DNA of 64,000 bases, from contig NC_013174.1 in assembly GCF_000024065.1 (NCBI RefSeq), forward strand, positions 1,984,001 to 2,048,000, given 5' to 3'. The notes under the pieces were generated by a model. That model saw nothing but the letters and a program-made list of their open reading frames with translations. It did not search any database and had not been told where the DNA came from. The DNA is from Jonesia denitrificans DSM 20603 (GTDB lineage: Bacteria > Actinomycetota > Actinomycetes > Actinomycetales > Cellulomonadaceae). Shown in pieces: positions 54,201-61,975 of the stretch (positions are counted from its first letter, which is position 1; each line of letters opens with the position of its first letter). A program made the translations under genes and the position numbers.

Positions 54201-54855
54201 GGTCATACTCCCCCGGCTCAACCCCGGTGAACCGACGTCCACCAGGCGCAACCGAATAACCCACATCGAGTAGATCACTTGGCGCACCATACCGAACATG
54301 CTTCGCCCCAATGACCTGCACACTCGCGGAATACTCCACAACCCGCAACAACGCAGACAACGCACCCGAATGAACAACACAATCGTCATGGAACAACCAC
54401 AACCACTGCTCGCGGACAGGCGGATCAACCTGCGCCAGCGCACGAGAAACCGCGGAACCAAAATTTTTCGCCCCCGGAACCCGGACAATCTCCGGTCGAA
54501 CCGGCCAGCTCAGCCCGGACGGCAACTGTGCGGTGCCCTCCACAGACACATCAGCAAGAACAATTCGCCCTGGCAACAGATCATGCCCCACCAACGACAC
54601 CAACAAAGGACGCAGATATGGGGTGTGACCATTGGTCACAATGACAGCAGTGACCTGTGACGCGACCGGTTGCGGCAGCGGAACTGGCCCATCACCGGGA
54701 GCAGGAGACGCCTCATCGCGTCCATCTACCTCGCCTTGCGAGGCACCCGACGAGGAACTGTCAGCACGGTCAGGAAAAGTCGGGATGCCGCGAGGTGGGG
54801 TCGCGTCATCAACCAGATGCGTATCGCCGGGATCGGCTGGGCTCACGGTATTCAT
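51277..54855 (-). CDS. Large GT2 glycosyltransferase with multi-span membrane domain
   Basis: A 1192-residue protein. The first 45 residues are disordered and acidic. A GT2 domain covers about 50-290 (VTAVIVTNGHTPYLRPLLVS, the metal site LWLFHDDC, and the acceptor-side FGRYGDSLEFCRRARLHGAR). The remaining 850 residues hold about 12-14 spans separated by long outer loops, ending in one span near the C-terminus (LPWLILQCAVLVVFTFLAIP). It is the usual neighbour of DUF5719 and WhiB in actinobacteria and is thought to act on envelope glycans; substrate unknown. ATG 54855 (MNTVSPADPGD) has no clear ribosome site, so a leaderless or alternative start is possible. Confidence 0.85.
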   Translation of the reverse strand: MNTVSPADPGDTHLVDDATPPRGIPTFPDRADSSSSGASQGEVDGRDEASPAPGDGPVPLPQPVASQVTAVIVTNGHTPYLRPLLVSLVGHDLLPGRIVLADVSVEGTAQLPSGLSWPVRPEIVRVPGAKNFGSAVSRALAQVDPPVREQWLWLFHDDCVVHSGALSALLRVVEYSASVQVIGAKHVRYGAPSDLLDVGYSVAPGGRRFTGVEPGEYDQGQHDGRDDVYAVGLTGALVYRDLWAELGGTDPGFGRYGDSLEFCRRARLHGARVVVAPQAVVEHAQASLLGLRGSSQLLPTPRPTVLDDDVDEPSFAARLSGQRLFAASNRPFIAFPFVVLFLLILAPFRALARIARKQPRRAWTELLSPLGLAARVGQVFASRRRIVKARRVPLSVLAPMQVSLADLVQFYRDRRLARSALRRQLFGLSELDRREVRALAAKRRSVFVVLLSMLAVVTAVAMRDLLPAVVDRGRLMGGALVSADGGWSDLWRVWSSGWVRDGLGASAPADPLVQTLAPVVALTAGNMQWAVNITVVAVLLASGVGAWFAAGAVSRSVVIRLWASLFWVASPALLVAVGQGRLGALIAHSALPWLVVALVRACGVQARDVLQGPVLRYERRQDEQLRAQLAERDTVAARPVAEQSVSSPRQSLAALGGAALVFAVLTAAAPVLLLPGVVLVGTAAVFTRTRALWCVPLPALAVLGPLLLRAVVNWDVGGWRIMFADPGAPFPYDVPDRWQLLLGLPVAVDVPMLSDGWSSAVVGALPFVAGALVLTAALLALMRRGTAVRAVRFSWWVVVLGLATAVASSSVVVSASGGQFVTGWAGAGVSVVWLGLLGACVSAADGLVARTHDYSFGWRQVALGVAGLLVLVVPVGSLALWSDDRVFAGEDSPLQRHEGAVIPAVAQQMQSSGRAARVLLLDSVDDDRVRYQLVHHDGPHLFETSTVVNVAQLGGRPDDIAEIVAHVARGLEAEDGPSLVFLLAQQGIGSVFVPGDDPVLAAQLTSRIDRVAGIERVSSQELGTLWRVNPLAVDPAQATAAPVGVPSLAGGMTAGDQEPERVTVIAGEPAWAVVYEVGSDRSGDAVLGRPQAVSAGPLTVSSTLPSGQGERLLVLAENAAPGWHASVQGRSLVPTEVQGMQAFEIPASAYEGQSLAVSYERSSQLPWLILQCAVLVVFTFLAIPVRRKGGGA

Positions 54856-54931
54856 ACGGTGACAATCTTGCCCCACAAAACTGTGAACTCCACGACTCCA
54901 GATGGGCGTGGCGGGCAATCATGCCGCGTCA

Positions 54932-54955
54932 GTCAACGCACGCGTCAACGCATGC
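54932..54955. repeat. Tandem 12-bp repeat next to the whiB stop
   Basis: Two adjacent 12-base units, gtcaacgcacgc (54932-54943) and gtcaacgcatgc (54944-54955), differ at one base. They sit directly after the whiB stop and 77-100 bases before the glycosyltransferase start. On the minus strand each contains GCGTTGAC. Confidence 0.5.
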
Positions 54956-55285
54956 TTAACTGGCGCGCCGCTTCAACTTGCGCCGTTCACGTTCGGAAAG
55001 ACCACCCCAAATACCGAAACGTTCATCATGGGCCAACGCATATTCCAAGCACTCAGCGCGGACGTCACACGAGGTGCATACTCGTTTTGCCTCACGAGTC
55101 GATCCTCCCTTTTCAGGAAAAAACGCCTCTGGGTCTGTTTGCGCGCACAATGCGCGTTCCTGCCAACCAAGAGCGCCTTCATCATCACCCTCAGCAAACA
55201 GAACACTCAGTCCACCTGATGTCTGATCTACTGGACGACTCGCATCACTTGGAAACTGTCCCCCGTGGTCAAGCAAGTTCCACAT
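54956..55285 (-). CDS. WhiB family transcriptional regulator
   Basis: A 109-residue Wbl protein. Four Cys at residues 47, 70, 73 and 79 (ALC, then VCTSCDVRAEC) form the iron-sulphur cluster site. The turn GIWGGLSERERRKLKRR gives the DNA/sigma-contacting basic tail. Wbl proteins bind the primary sigma factor to direct transcription. Location beside the manB block suggests the WhiB2/WhmD division-related group. ATG 55285 is chosen for its GGAGGG 7 bases upstream; longer readings reach ATGs at 55351 and beyond without such a site. It lies upstream of the giant glycosyltransferase gene on the same strand. Confidence 0.92.
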   Translation of the reverse strand: MWNLLDHGGQFPSDASRPVDQTSGGLSVLFAEGDDEGALGWQERALCAQTDPEAFFPEKGGSTREAKRVCTSCDVRAECLEYALAHDERFGIWGGLSERERRKLKRRAS

Positions 55286-55541
55286 ACCACTGCCCTCCGT
55301 GTTTCTCGCCGATGCGCCGTGCACAACAACCTTACGCAGAATTACACGCATGTAATCCACCCCAGTCAAACCGAAACTAGGGAAAACCGGACTAACCATG
55401 CGGGTGAAATCACAAACATGTAACGATGCCTGCACATCGCGGCCCCATGTTCCCGTTTCTTTCACACTTTCTTTCTAAAACTGCAGGCCGGTGACCTGTG
55501 TCATCGACACCATCGGCAGGCGGGTGAAGATTGTTAACAGA

Positions 55542-55547
55542 TAAAAT
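55542..55547 (+). promoter_or_regulatory. Possible leaderless promoter -10 (TAAAAT)
   Basis: TAAAAT ends 7 bases before the ATG at 55555, the spacing expected if transcription starts on the A of the ATG. No ribosome site precedes that ATG, which fits leaderless translation common in actinobacteria. A -35 match is weak. Confidence 0.4.
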
Positions 55548-55554
55548 GAACTTC

Positions 55555-56313
55555 ATGAATTCGATACCCGTCGTCAACGCCCTGCTCACCGCCAATCAGC
55601 GCACAGGACGCCACCCTCAACTCACCTGGTATGGCCACGACGGGAGGATCGAATTATCTGGTGATGTCTTGACCAATTGGATCAATAAAACAACAAATCT
55701 CCTTGTTGAGGAGATCGCTATTGATCCCGGCGAGACAGTCAGGATTGATCTTCCTCCTCACTGGCGCACCCTGGTGTGGCAATGCGCCACTCTTCTTGCA
55801 GGTGGCGCCCTCGACTTCACACCCCCGGCACACCAACCCCCTCACCTTGCCCGTGTCATCGCGACCAACCGTCCTGATGAGATCTCCGCAGTATCACCCC
55901 AGTCAGAGATCTATGCTGTGTCCTTGGCGCCACTTGCCCGCACCTTTGGCGCACCGCTGCCACCCCATGTCATCGACGCCGGACCTGCCGTGATGGGAAA
56001 CTCTGACGCTCTTGGATACGTTCCTCCGATCACGCCCAACTCACCCGCCCTGTACACGTCATCGACCACTATTACTCACGAGGGCCTGCATGACTGGGTG
56101 AACGGCACACTCAGCGCACCGCACACCCCGCCTGCACGCCGTTACCTTGCTGTGTCTCCAGACACCACAACCCTCGATGTTCTACGGTCCGCGCTTCACA
56201 CGTGGCTCAACGGCGGGTCAATCGTTCTCACAGACCCGGTGACCACCGCAGAACTCCACACTGACCCAGAACGCAAAGAACGTATCCTGGCCAGTGAAAA
56301 CGTGACCGCTTAA
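55555..56313 (+). CDS. TIGR03089 family protein
   Basis: A 252-residue protein of the TIGR03089 group, actinobacterial proteins resembling the N-terminal part of acyl-CoA synthetases/AMP-binding enzymes but without the full catalytic set. Recognised from PQLTWYGHDGRIELSGDVLT, NWINKTTNLLVEE and RIDLPPHWRTLVWQCATLLA. No ATP-grasping Thr/Ser/Gly-rich loop is complete here, so enzymatic activity is doubtful. Alternative starts lie at 55546 and further upstream; 55555 fits the family start and the TAAAAT element. It is near LCP genes, as in Mycobacterium (Rv3268 beside Rv3267). Confidence 0.8.
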   Translation: MNSIPVVNALLTANQRTGRHPQLTWYGHDGRIELSGDVLTNWINKTTNLLVEEIAIDPGETVRIDLPPHWRTLVWQCATLLAGGALDFTPPAHQPPHLARVIATNRPDEISAVSPQSEIYAVSLAPLARTFGAPLPPHVIDAGPAVMGNSDALGYVPPITPNSPALYTSSTTITHEGLHDWVNGTLSAPHTPPARRYLAVSPDTTTLDVLRSALHTWLNGGSIVLTDPVTTAELHTDPERKERILASENVTA

Positions 56314-56320
56314 GCGGTCA
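56303..56320. terminator. Perfect 18-base palindrome over the TIGR03089 stop
   Basis: TGACCGCTTAAGCGGTCA is a perfect palindrome containing the TAA stop (56311-56313). It lies between converging genes (TIGR03089 and rmlB-like). As RNA it would fold with a small tip loop and could act as a weak terminator for either direction. No T-run follows. Confidence 0.4.
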
Positions 56321-56381
56321 TGACACAGACTGCACTCCCGATGCGTCACGATCGCGGGTGAGCGGGCGAGCGAGGTTCAGA

Positions 56382-57407
56382 TCATTGGCCACGAGCACGA
56401 TAGCGCTGTTCTGTGGCCGCTTTAGCCTCCTGCCACCAGGCACGGTTATTGGTGTACCAGGTAATTGTGTCCCGTATTCCCTGAGCAAGAGGAATATTCG
56501 GGGCCCATCCTAATTCCGCGGTTGTCTCCCGCGAATCCAGTGCGTACCGTACATCGTGCCCGGGGCGATCCGCCACATGCACGACCGCTTCGGACGCCGG
56601 GAGACTCCAGGTTCCCTGGTCCAGCACAAGCGCCGCAATATCGCTATTCGACACCTCACAAGCACCGCCAATGAGATAAGTTTTCCCCAGCTCCCCACCC
56701 GTCACAATGGCCCATAACGCACGGCAATGATCACTGACATGGATCCAATCACGAACATGGACACCAGACCCATAGAGGCGCATGGGGCGACCCTCAAGCA
56801 GTTCTGTCACCTGGCGAGGTATGAACTTTTCGATGTGTTGGTAGGGGCCATAGTTGTTGGAGGCGATGGAGAGCGTCACCGGGAGGTCAAAGGAGCGAGT
56901 CCAGGCCCGCACCAAATGGTCAGCCCCGGCCTTCGAGGCAGAATAGGGGCTCGACGGCCGGTATGGGCTTGTCGCAGTAAACACGCCAGAATCAAGTGGT
57001 AAATCCCCAAAGACTTCATCTGTTGACACGTGATGGAGACGCACACCGTAGTGCCGAACGGCTTCCAACACAGCCAATGTTCCCATCACATTTGTGTCAA
57101 CAAACAGGTCAGGATTCTCGAGCGACCAGTCATTATGGGATTCTGCCGCTAAATGCACAACGACGTCACTATCTTTGACCAGGGGAAAGAGAACATCTCG
57201 ATCTCGCACGTCACCACGAACAAACTCAAAATGGTCCCACACTGAATCTTCACGAGATCCGCGCCGCGCATAGATGAAATTATTCGTCATAACTGCCGAA
57301 GTCATAGCGTCAAGCACCGTTACCCGGACGTCCGGTACGGTATGAAGAAGCCAGAGCACAAAATTTGTTCCAATGAAACCAGCACCACCGGTGACCAGTA
57401 CACGCAT
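56382..57407 (-). CDS. rmlB: dTDP-glucose 4,6-dehydratase-like SDR
   Basis: A 341-residue extended short-chain dehydrogenase matching RmlB in length and motifs: NAD loop VTGGAGFIGTNFV, catalytic STDEVFGDL (Thr-Asp-Glu), YSASKAGADHLVRAW (Tyr-x3-Lys) and NNYGPYQHIEKFIPRQ. RmlB makes dTDP-4-keto-6-deoxyglucose for rhamnose. The usual DKLTYAG after the first strand is replaced here by DAMTSAV, so a related NDP-sugar is possible. No rmlA, rmlC or rmlD is adjacent. ATG 57407 has AAGGAG 5 bases upstream. It is divergent from the first LCP gene. Confidence 0.82.
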   Translation of the reverse strand: MRVLVTGGAGFIGTNFVLWLLHTVPDVRVTVLDAMTSAVMTNNFIYARRGSREDSVWDHFEFVRGDVRDRDVLFPLVKDSDVVVHLAAESHNDWSLENPDLFVDTNVMGTLAVLEAVRHYGVRLHHVSTDEVFGDLPLDSGVFTATSPYRPSSPYSASKAGADHLVRAWTRSFDLPVTLSIASNNYGPYQHIEKFIPRQVTELLEGRPMRLYGSGVHVRDWIHVSDHCRALWAIVTGGELGKTYLIGGACEVSNSDIAALVLDQGTWSLPASEAVVHVADRPGHDVRYALDSRETTAELGWAPNIPLAQGIRDTITWYTNNRAWWQEAKAATEQRYRARGQ

Positions 57408-57527
57408 GTCACTCCTTGACGTCAACGTATTGTAGCCGGGCAAAAAACTACCCCTTTACAACTCCTCCACCGCATAATTCCCGGACATGCGGGCATTGTC
57501 CTGCCGTTCATTCTAGGATTGACTACC

Positions 57528-58703
57528 GTGACGACGTCGAAACCACCCGCACGACCCCCACTCGCGCATGCCCCCCAACGGCACCCGCGAGTCGTCCTGC
57601 GCACACTCAGCCTCCTCCTTGTCGGGGCTGTGGCCTTTGGCGCCTCTGCAACATACGCAGGGATGCAACGTGTCAAAGGGCTCGTGAAAACCGAAAGCGT
57701 CGAAGAACTTGTCGCACCACCAGCAACTCCCCCGGAAGATTCAGAAGCGGGGAACTCCCTCAACATTCTGGTCATGGGGTCTGACAAACGTGTCGATGGC
57801 TCTGTTGCAGGCATGCGTTCAGACACGACAATGGTTGTGCACATCTCGGAGAACCGAGACCGGATTGAAGTCATTTCCATCCCCCGCGATTCGATGGTCT
57901 ACATTCCCGAGTGCAAAACAAGTAATGGCACCGTACTTCCGGCGATCAACCGAGCAATATTCAACTCTGCTTTCGCCCGGGGGTGGGACAACGGGCTTGA
58001 CATTGCATCCGCTGCTGCGTGTTCGATTAACACTGTTCAACAAAACACTGGTTTGCGGATTGATCACTACGTTGTTGTCGATTTTGAGGGGTACACCGGT
58101 ATGGTGGACGCCCTTGGTGGTATCGAGATTGACATCCCTGAAGCAGTGGACGCCCCGAAAGCAGACAACCTGGTGTTGGAAGCTGGACCCCAAACCCTCA
58201 CAGGACACCAAGCATTATCACTTGTTCGGGCACGAAAAGGGACAGGTTGGGGCCTTGAAATGGGTTCTGACCTCAAACGTATTGAACGACAACAAGCAGT
58301 CCTTGACGCGACTGCTGAGACAGTTTTCAAACAAAATATCCTCACCGACCTGAACAAACTCACCCAGTTCGCTACGGCAGGCATGTCCTCCTTGACGATG
58401 AACCCACAGTTGTCAGACAACATGATTGGTCTCGCCACGTCCATGTCGTCTCTCAAGACCGAGAACATTCACTTTATTGCTGTTCCTGTTGCAGACGATC
58501 CAGCTGACCGCAACCGTGTGGTGTGGACAACGGAAGCAACCCCTATGTGGGAAAAACTTGCCCGAGATGAGCCTCTTGTTGAACCGGTAGAGTGTGACCC
58601 TGCCCAAGCGGACACCGCCGAAGGTGATGCCGCCACAGATGACAGTTCCGACTGTGTCCCCGCAGGTTCGGATACTGACTCCACAGGAACCACAGAGAAC
58701 TGA
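57528..58703 (+). CDS. LytR-CpsA-Psr (LCP) family protein 1
   Basis: A 391-residue membrane-anchored LCP protein. After a short cytosolic start there is one span (about 25-45, TLSLLLVGAVAFGASATYAG), then the LCP domain: NILVMGSDKR, GMRSDTTMVVHIS, ISIPRDSMVYIP and LDATAETVF. LCP enzymes transfer lipid-linked teichoic acids or other glycopolymers onto peptidoglycan. The extracellular end is acidic with Cys in VECDPAQAD and DDSSDCVPAG. GTG 57528 is preferred over TTG 57519 because AGGA lies 9 bases before it. It is followed 11 bases later by a second LCP gene. Confidence 0.9.
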   Translation: MTTSKPPARPPLAHAPQRHPRVVLRTLSLLLVGAVAFGASATYAGMQRVKGLVKTESVEELVAPPATPPEDSEAGNSLNILVMGSDKRVDGSVAGMRSDTTMVVHISENRDRIEVISIPRDSMVYIPECKTSNGTVLPAINRAIFNSAFARGWDNGLDIASAAACSINTVQQNTGLRIDHYVVVDFEGYTGMVDALGGIEIDIPEAVDAPKADNLVLEAGPQTLTGHQALSLVRARKGTGWGLEMGSDLKRIERQQAVLDATAETVFKQNILTDLNKLTQFATAGMSSLTMNPQLSDNMIGLATSMSSLKTENIHFIAVPVADDPADRNRVVWTTEATPMWEKLARDEPLVEPVECDPAQADTAEGDAATDDSSDCVPAGSDTDSTGTTEN

Positions 58704-58714
58704 TCGGTGATCAT

Positions 58715-60160
58715 GTGAACTCAGACAACCCCCACCGTCGCCGCAATCAAGAGTCGTCGCTGCCCCCGAGTTTCACACCTTCTGGTTCGCGCCCTGACCG
58801 ACCGCGGCGCACAACCGCAATCGAAGTGGGTAGTCAAGACAACCCTGTCACGCCCATGCCGGCAGGCTCAGAACATGACGTTGCACCACCACCATCGCGC
58901 CGCCCCGTGCAACGGATTTCGGGACCCAACCGCACAACACCTCCCGATGCACGCGCTGTTCCTGTCGTCCCACGCGAGCATCATGCACCAATAGATGACC
59001 ACCTGGGCGCGTCAACACCTGCAGCTGCTAGCGCTGTTCCACGTACGTATGCTCCACAGTCACACTCATCACGTCCCCATGCGGGCAGTTCGATGCCGCG
59101 CACAACCCCTGCGCCGCCAACTGGACCACGCGTCAGCCAACGCCCCACATCACCGCACTCAAGGCCGTCTAACCCTTCATCGCTGAGTGAACGTCAAGGA
59201 CACTCCGCTGGTTCTGCGCGAACAACTCGGCGCCGTCCTGTCGCACGCATCATTGCGGTCCTGGTTCTTGTTGCCCTTGTTGCCTGGCCTGTTGGTTTGG
59301 TCATGTGGGCAAATGGGAAGCTTAACCGGGTCGAGGCCCTGTCTGGTGCACCCAACACTCCTGGGGATACCTACCTGATTGCCGGCTCAGACTCCCGTGA
59401 GGGGACCGACATAGGGGGTGACGCCCCCGGTGCCCGCACGGACACTATTATGCTGCTCCACGCCCCTGAGGACGGTCCAACGGCGCTCATTTCATTGCCG
59501 CGTGACATCTATGTGGCAATCCCTGGGCATGATTCCTCAAAAATCAATGCTGCGTACTCATGGGGCGGGGCACCTCTCCTTGTCGACACAGTGGAGGAGC
59601 TCACCGGACTCACTGTGGACCATTACGTTGAGGTGGGTTTTAGCGGTGTACAGGGCATTGTTGACGCCGTGGGCGGTGTTGAGTTGTGTTATGACCGGGA
59701 CGTGCAGGACAAAGAGTCCCGTCTCGATTGGACCGCGGGTTGCCACATGGCTGACGGGGACCAAGCCCTGGCGTTTGCACGGATGCGTAAAGCCGACCCC
59801 CTCGGAGATATTGGGCGTGCTGAGCGCCAACGCCAAGTGGTGTCTGCTGTTGCCACCTCACTCCAAGACCCAGCCAAGCTCATCAACCCGGCAACTCAAA
59901 CGAAGCTCATTAATGCCGGAACCGGGGCGGTGGTGGTTGACGAGCAGTCAGGGGTCACAGACCTTGGGAAACTCGCCTTAGCTTTCCGGAACGCCAACTC
60001 CGATTCAGGGATCACCGGTACGCCACCCATTGAGTCCCTGGATTACCGTCCAGGCGGCGTAGGGTCAGCGGTCAAGCTCGACGACGAAGGCACTGTCCGG
60101 TTCTTCGCTGACATTGCCACCGGTTCACTTGCACCTGGCGAATACAACGGCTTAGATTAG
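58715..60160 (+). CDS. LytR-CpsA-Psr (LCP) family protein 2
   Basis: A 481-residue LCP protein. The first 165 residues are cytosolic, Pro/Ser/Arg-rich and likely disordered. One span is at about 172-194 (VARIIAVLVLVALVAWPVGL), followed by an LCP domain: YLIAGSDSREGTDIGG, ARTDTIMLLHAP, ISLPRDIYVAIPG, SKINAAYSWGGAPLLVDTVE and ALAFARMRK. Cys in CYDRDVQD and GCHMADG could form a disulphide. It probably shares the operon and job of LCP 1. The GTG start follows 11 bases after the LCP 1 stop. Its stop is 4 bases from converging purE. Confidence 0.9.
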   Translation: MNSDNPHRRRNQESSLPPSFTPSGSRPDRPRRTTAIEVGSQDNPVTPMPAGSEHDVAPPPSRRPVQRISGPNRTTPPDARAVPVVPREHHAPIDDHLGASTPAAASAVPRTYAPQSHSSRPHAGSSMPRTTPAPPTGPRVSQRPTSPHSRPSNPSSLSERQGHSAGSARTTRRRPVARIIAVLVLVALVAWPVGLVMWANGKLNRVEALSGAPNTPGDTYLIAGSDSREGTDIGGDAPGARTDTIMLLHAPEDGPTALISLPRDIYVAIPGHDSSKINAAYSWGGAPLLVDTVEELTGLTVDHYVEVGFSGVQGIVDAVGGVELCYDRDVQDKESRLDWTAGCHMADGDQALAFARMRKADPLGDIGRAERQRQVVSAVATSLQDPAKLINPATQTKLINAGTGAVVVDEQSGVTDLGKLALAFRNANSDSGITGTPPIESLDYRPGGVGSAVKLDDEGTVRFFADIATGSLAPGEYNGLD

Positions 60161-60164
60161 CGCA

Positions 60165-60683
60165 CTACGCTTGCGCGCGGCGTTCGCGCAGTGCAGCACC
60201 TTTGGCGTAAGCCTGATCGCGCAAACTTTGTTGGAACTTGAGCATTGCCTCGCGAACACGGCCAGCTTCTGGACCATGACCGCTGCCGACAATGCGCGCA
60301 GCCAACAATCCTGCGTTACGTGCCCCGGCGATGGATACTGTGGCAACGGGAACTCCCGCTGGCATTTGCACGATCGAAAGCAGCGAGTCCATCCCGTCCA
60401 GGTACTTCAAAGGTACGGGAACCCCAATAACCGGCACAGGCGTGACTGAGGCTAACATTCCTGGCAGGTGGGCTGCCCCGCCAGCCCCGGCGATGATGAC
60501 CTGAAGTCCACGCTCATGTGCGGTGGTCCCATAATCAACCATTTCGGTGGGCATCCGGTGAGCCGAGACGACGTCCACTTCGTAAGGGATCTCAAACTCG
60601 TCGAGAGCGGAAGCTGCTGCCTCCATTGTGGGCCAGTCCGAATCTGACCCCATGACGATCCCAACAACAGGAGTGACGTTCAT
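60165..60683 (-). CDS. purE: N5-carboxyaminoimidazole ribonucleotide mutase
   Basis: A 172-residue class I PurE converting N5-CAIR to CAIR in purine synthesis. Motifs: [26 protein letters not shown] (catalytic His) and [16 protein letters not shown], then the end [12 protein letters not shown]. It pairs with PurK, which makes the N5-CAIR substrate. The ATG overlaps the purK stop by 4 bases. Normal length for bacteria. Confidence 0.97.
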   Translation of the reverse strand: MNVTPVVGIVMGSDSDWPTMEAAASALDEFEIPYEVDVVSAHRMPTEMVDYGTTAHERGLQVIIAGAGGAAHLPGMLASVTPVPVIGVPVPLKYLDGMDSLLSIVQMPAGVPVATVSIAGARNAGLLAARIVGSGHGPEAGRVREAMLKFQQSLRDQAYAKGAALRERRAQA

Positions 60684-61873
60684 GAGTTGTCCTTTGTGTG
60701 TGGTGGGCTTATGTCCTCGCCGCGAAGGAGTGCGGCGGCTTCACGGGCATGGGCAAGAACATCGTCGAGGTCGTGTCCACTCATTGTGACATGACCGAGT
60801 TTGCGCCCCGGACGAACTTCTTTTCCGTAGATATTGACCTTCGCCTGAGGAAAGGCACGGAGCACTTCTGGAAGCGCATCAGTGAGTGTGGGTAGCTGGG
60901 ACCCCAAGACGTTAGCCATGACAGTCCACGGAGCTATTGGCGATGTGTCGCCCAGCGGGAGATCCGCCACAGCACGCAGGTGCTGTTCAAACTGGCTTGT
61001 CACAGCCCCTGTGATCGTCCAATGTCCGGAGTTGTGCGGGCGCATCGCCAGTTCATTGATGACGATACGGGGTTGGCCAGTGGACGGGTCAACGACGTCA
61101 AACAGTTCCACGGCGAGCACACCGGTGACATCAAGTTCTTCTGCCACACGGATTGCGAGTTGTTGAATCTCAGCATGTTGCGTGTCGGTGAGCCCTGGTG
61201 CCGGCGCGATGACCTCGGAGCACACCCCGTCGCGTTGAATGGACTCCACGATGGGCCAGGCAGCGACCTGTCCAGACGGGTTGCGGGCCACAAGCGCCGA
61301 TAATTCACGGGTGAAGAGAACCTTCTCTTCGAGAAGGAGTTCAGGACCTCCTTCCTGAGCTGCTACGAGCCAGTCATCGAGGTCGGTTGAGGTATCAATG
61401 ACGCGGACGCCTTTACCGTCATACCCACCACGTGCGGTCTTGGCGATCACCTCGGGGCCATGAGCGGCCAGGAAGGAAGAAATCACCGAGTGTGCGGAAT
61501 CATCACAAGGGATACGAACCCACGCTGGGCAGGGAAACCCGGAACTCGAGAGCCGGTCACGCATGAGGATTTTGTCCTGTGCAAAAGCAAGAGCATGAGG
61601 CCCTGGGTGGACGGACACGCCGCTATCGATCAGTTCACGCAACAGATCGTGCGGGACGTGTTCATGTTCAAACGTCAACACATCAGCCCCAGCGACTAGG
61701 GTACGGACTGCGTCGCGATCAGTGGCTGCCCCCACTGGGGCATCCACAACAACCTGTGCCGCGCTCGATTGCGCTGATTCAACAAGAACCTTGAGGCTGA
61801 CCCCCAATTCCGATGCAGGAGGAACCATCATCCGGGCGAGTTGTCCGCCACCAATCACAGAAATTATTGCCAC
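60680..61873 (-). CDS. purK: N5-carboxyaminoimidazole ribonucleotide synthetase
   Basis: A 397-residue ATP-grasp enzyme that carboxylates AIR with bicarbonate and ATP. N-terminal [21 protein letters not shown]-grasp [19 protein letters not shown], and metal-binding [19 protein letters not shown] with [18 protein letters not shown]. It is the first gene of the purK-purE operon. In related genomes purK commonly follows a GtrA-family gene; here a secreted hydrolase gene lies between them. Confidence 0.96.
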   Translation of the reverse strand: MAIISVIGGGQLARMMVPPASELGVSLKVLVESAQSSAAQVVVDAPVGAATDRDAVRTLVAGADVLTFEHEHVPHDLLRELIDSGVSVHPGPHALAFAQDKILMRDRLSSSGFPCPAWVRIPCDDSAHSVISSFLAAHGPEVIAKTARGGYDGKGVRVIDTSTDLDDWLVAAQEGGPELLLEEKVLFTRELSALVARNPSGQVAAWPIVESIQRDGVCSEVIAPAPGLTDTQHAEIQQLAIRVAEELDVTGVLAVELFDVVDPSTGQPRIVINELAMRPHNSGHWTITGAVTSQFEQHLRAVADLPLGDTSPIAPWTVMANVLGSQLPTLTDALPEVLRAFPQAKVNIYGKEVRPGRKLGHVTMSGHDLDDVLAHAREAAALLRGEDISPPHTKDNS

Positions 61874-61937
61874 GTCTCACCAGCCTAGCCGAACGGTTCG
61901 CCAGGTTTCGCATCGTGGGATTCTGACCCTGACGCGG

Positions 61938-61965
61938 TGCGGTCACCACAGGTGTGGCAACCGCA
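61938..61965 (-). terminator. Imperfect inverted repeat, possible terminator of the hydrolase gene
   Basis: TGCGGT (61938-61943) pairs with ACCGCA (61960-61965), and inside it CCACA pairs with TGTGG, separated by a small internal mismatch. It lies 11 bases past the hydrolase stop. There is no T-run, so strength is uncertain. Confidence 0.4.
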
Positions 61966-61975
61966 CCATCAGGTG

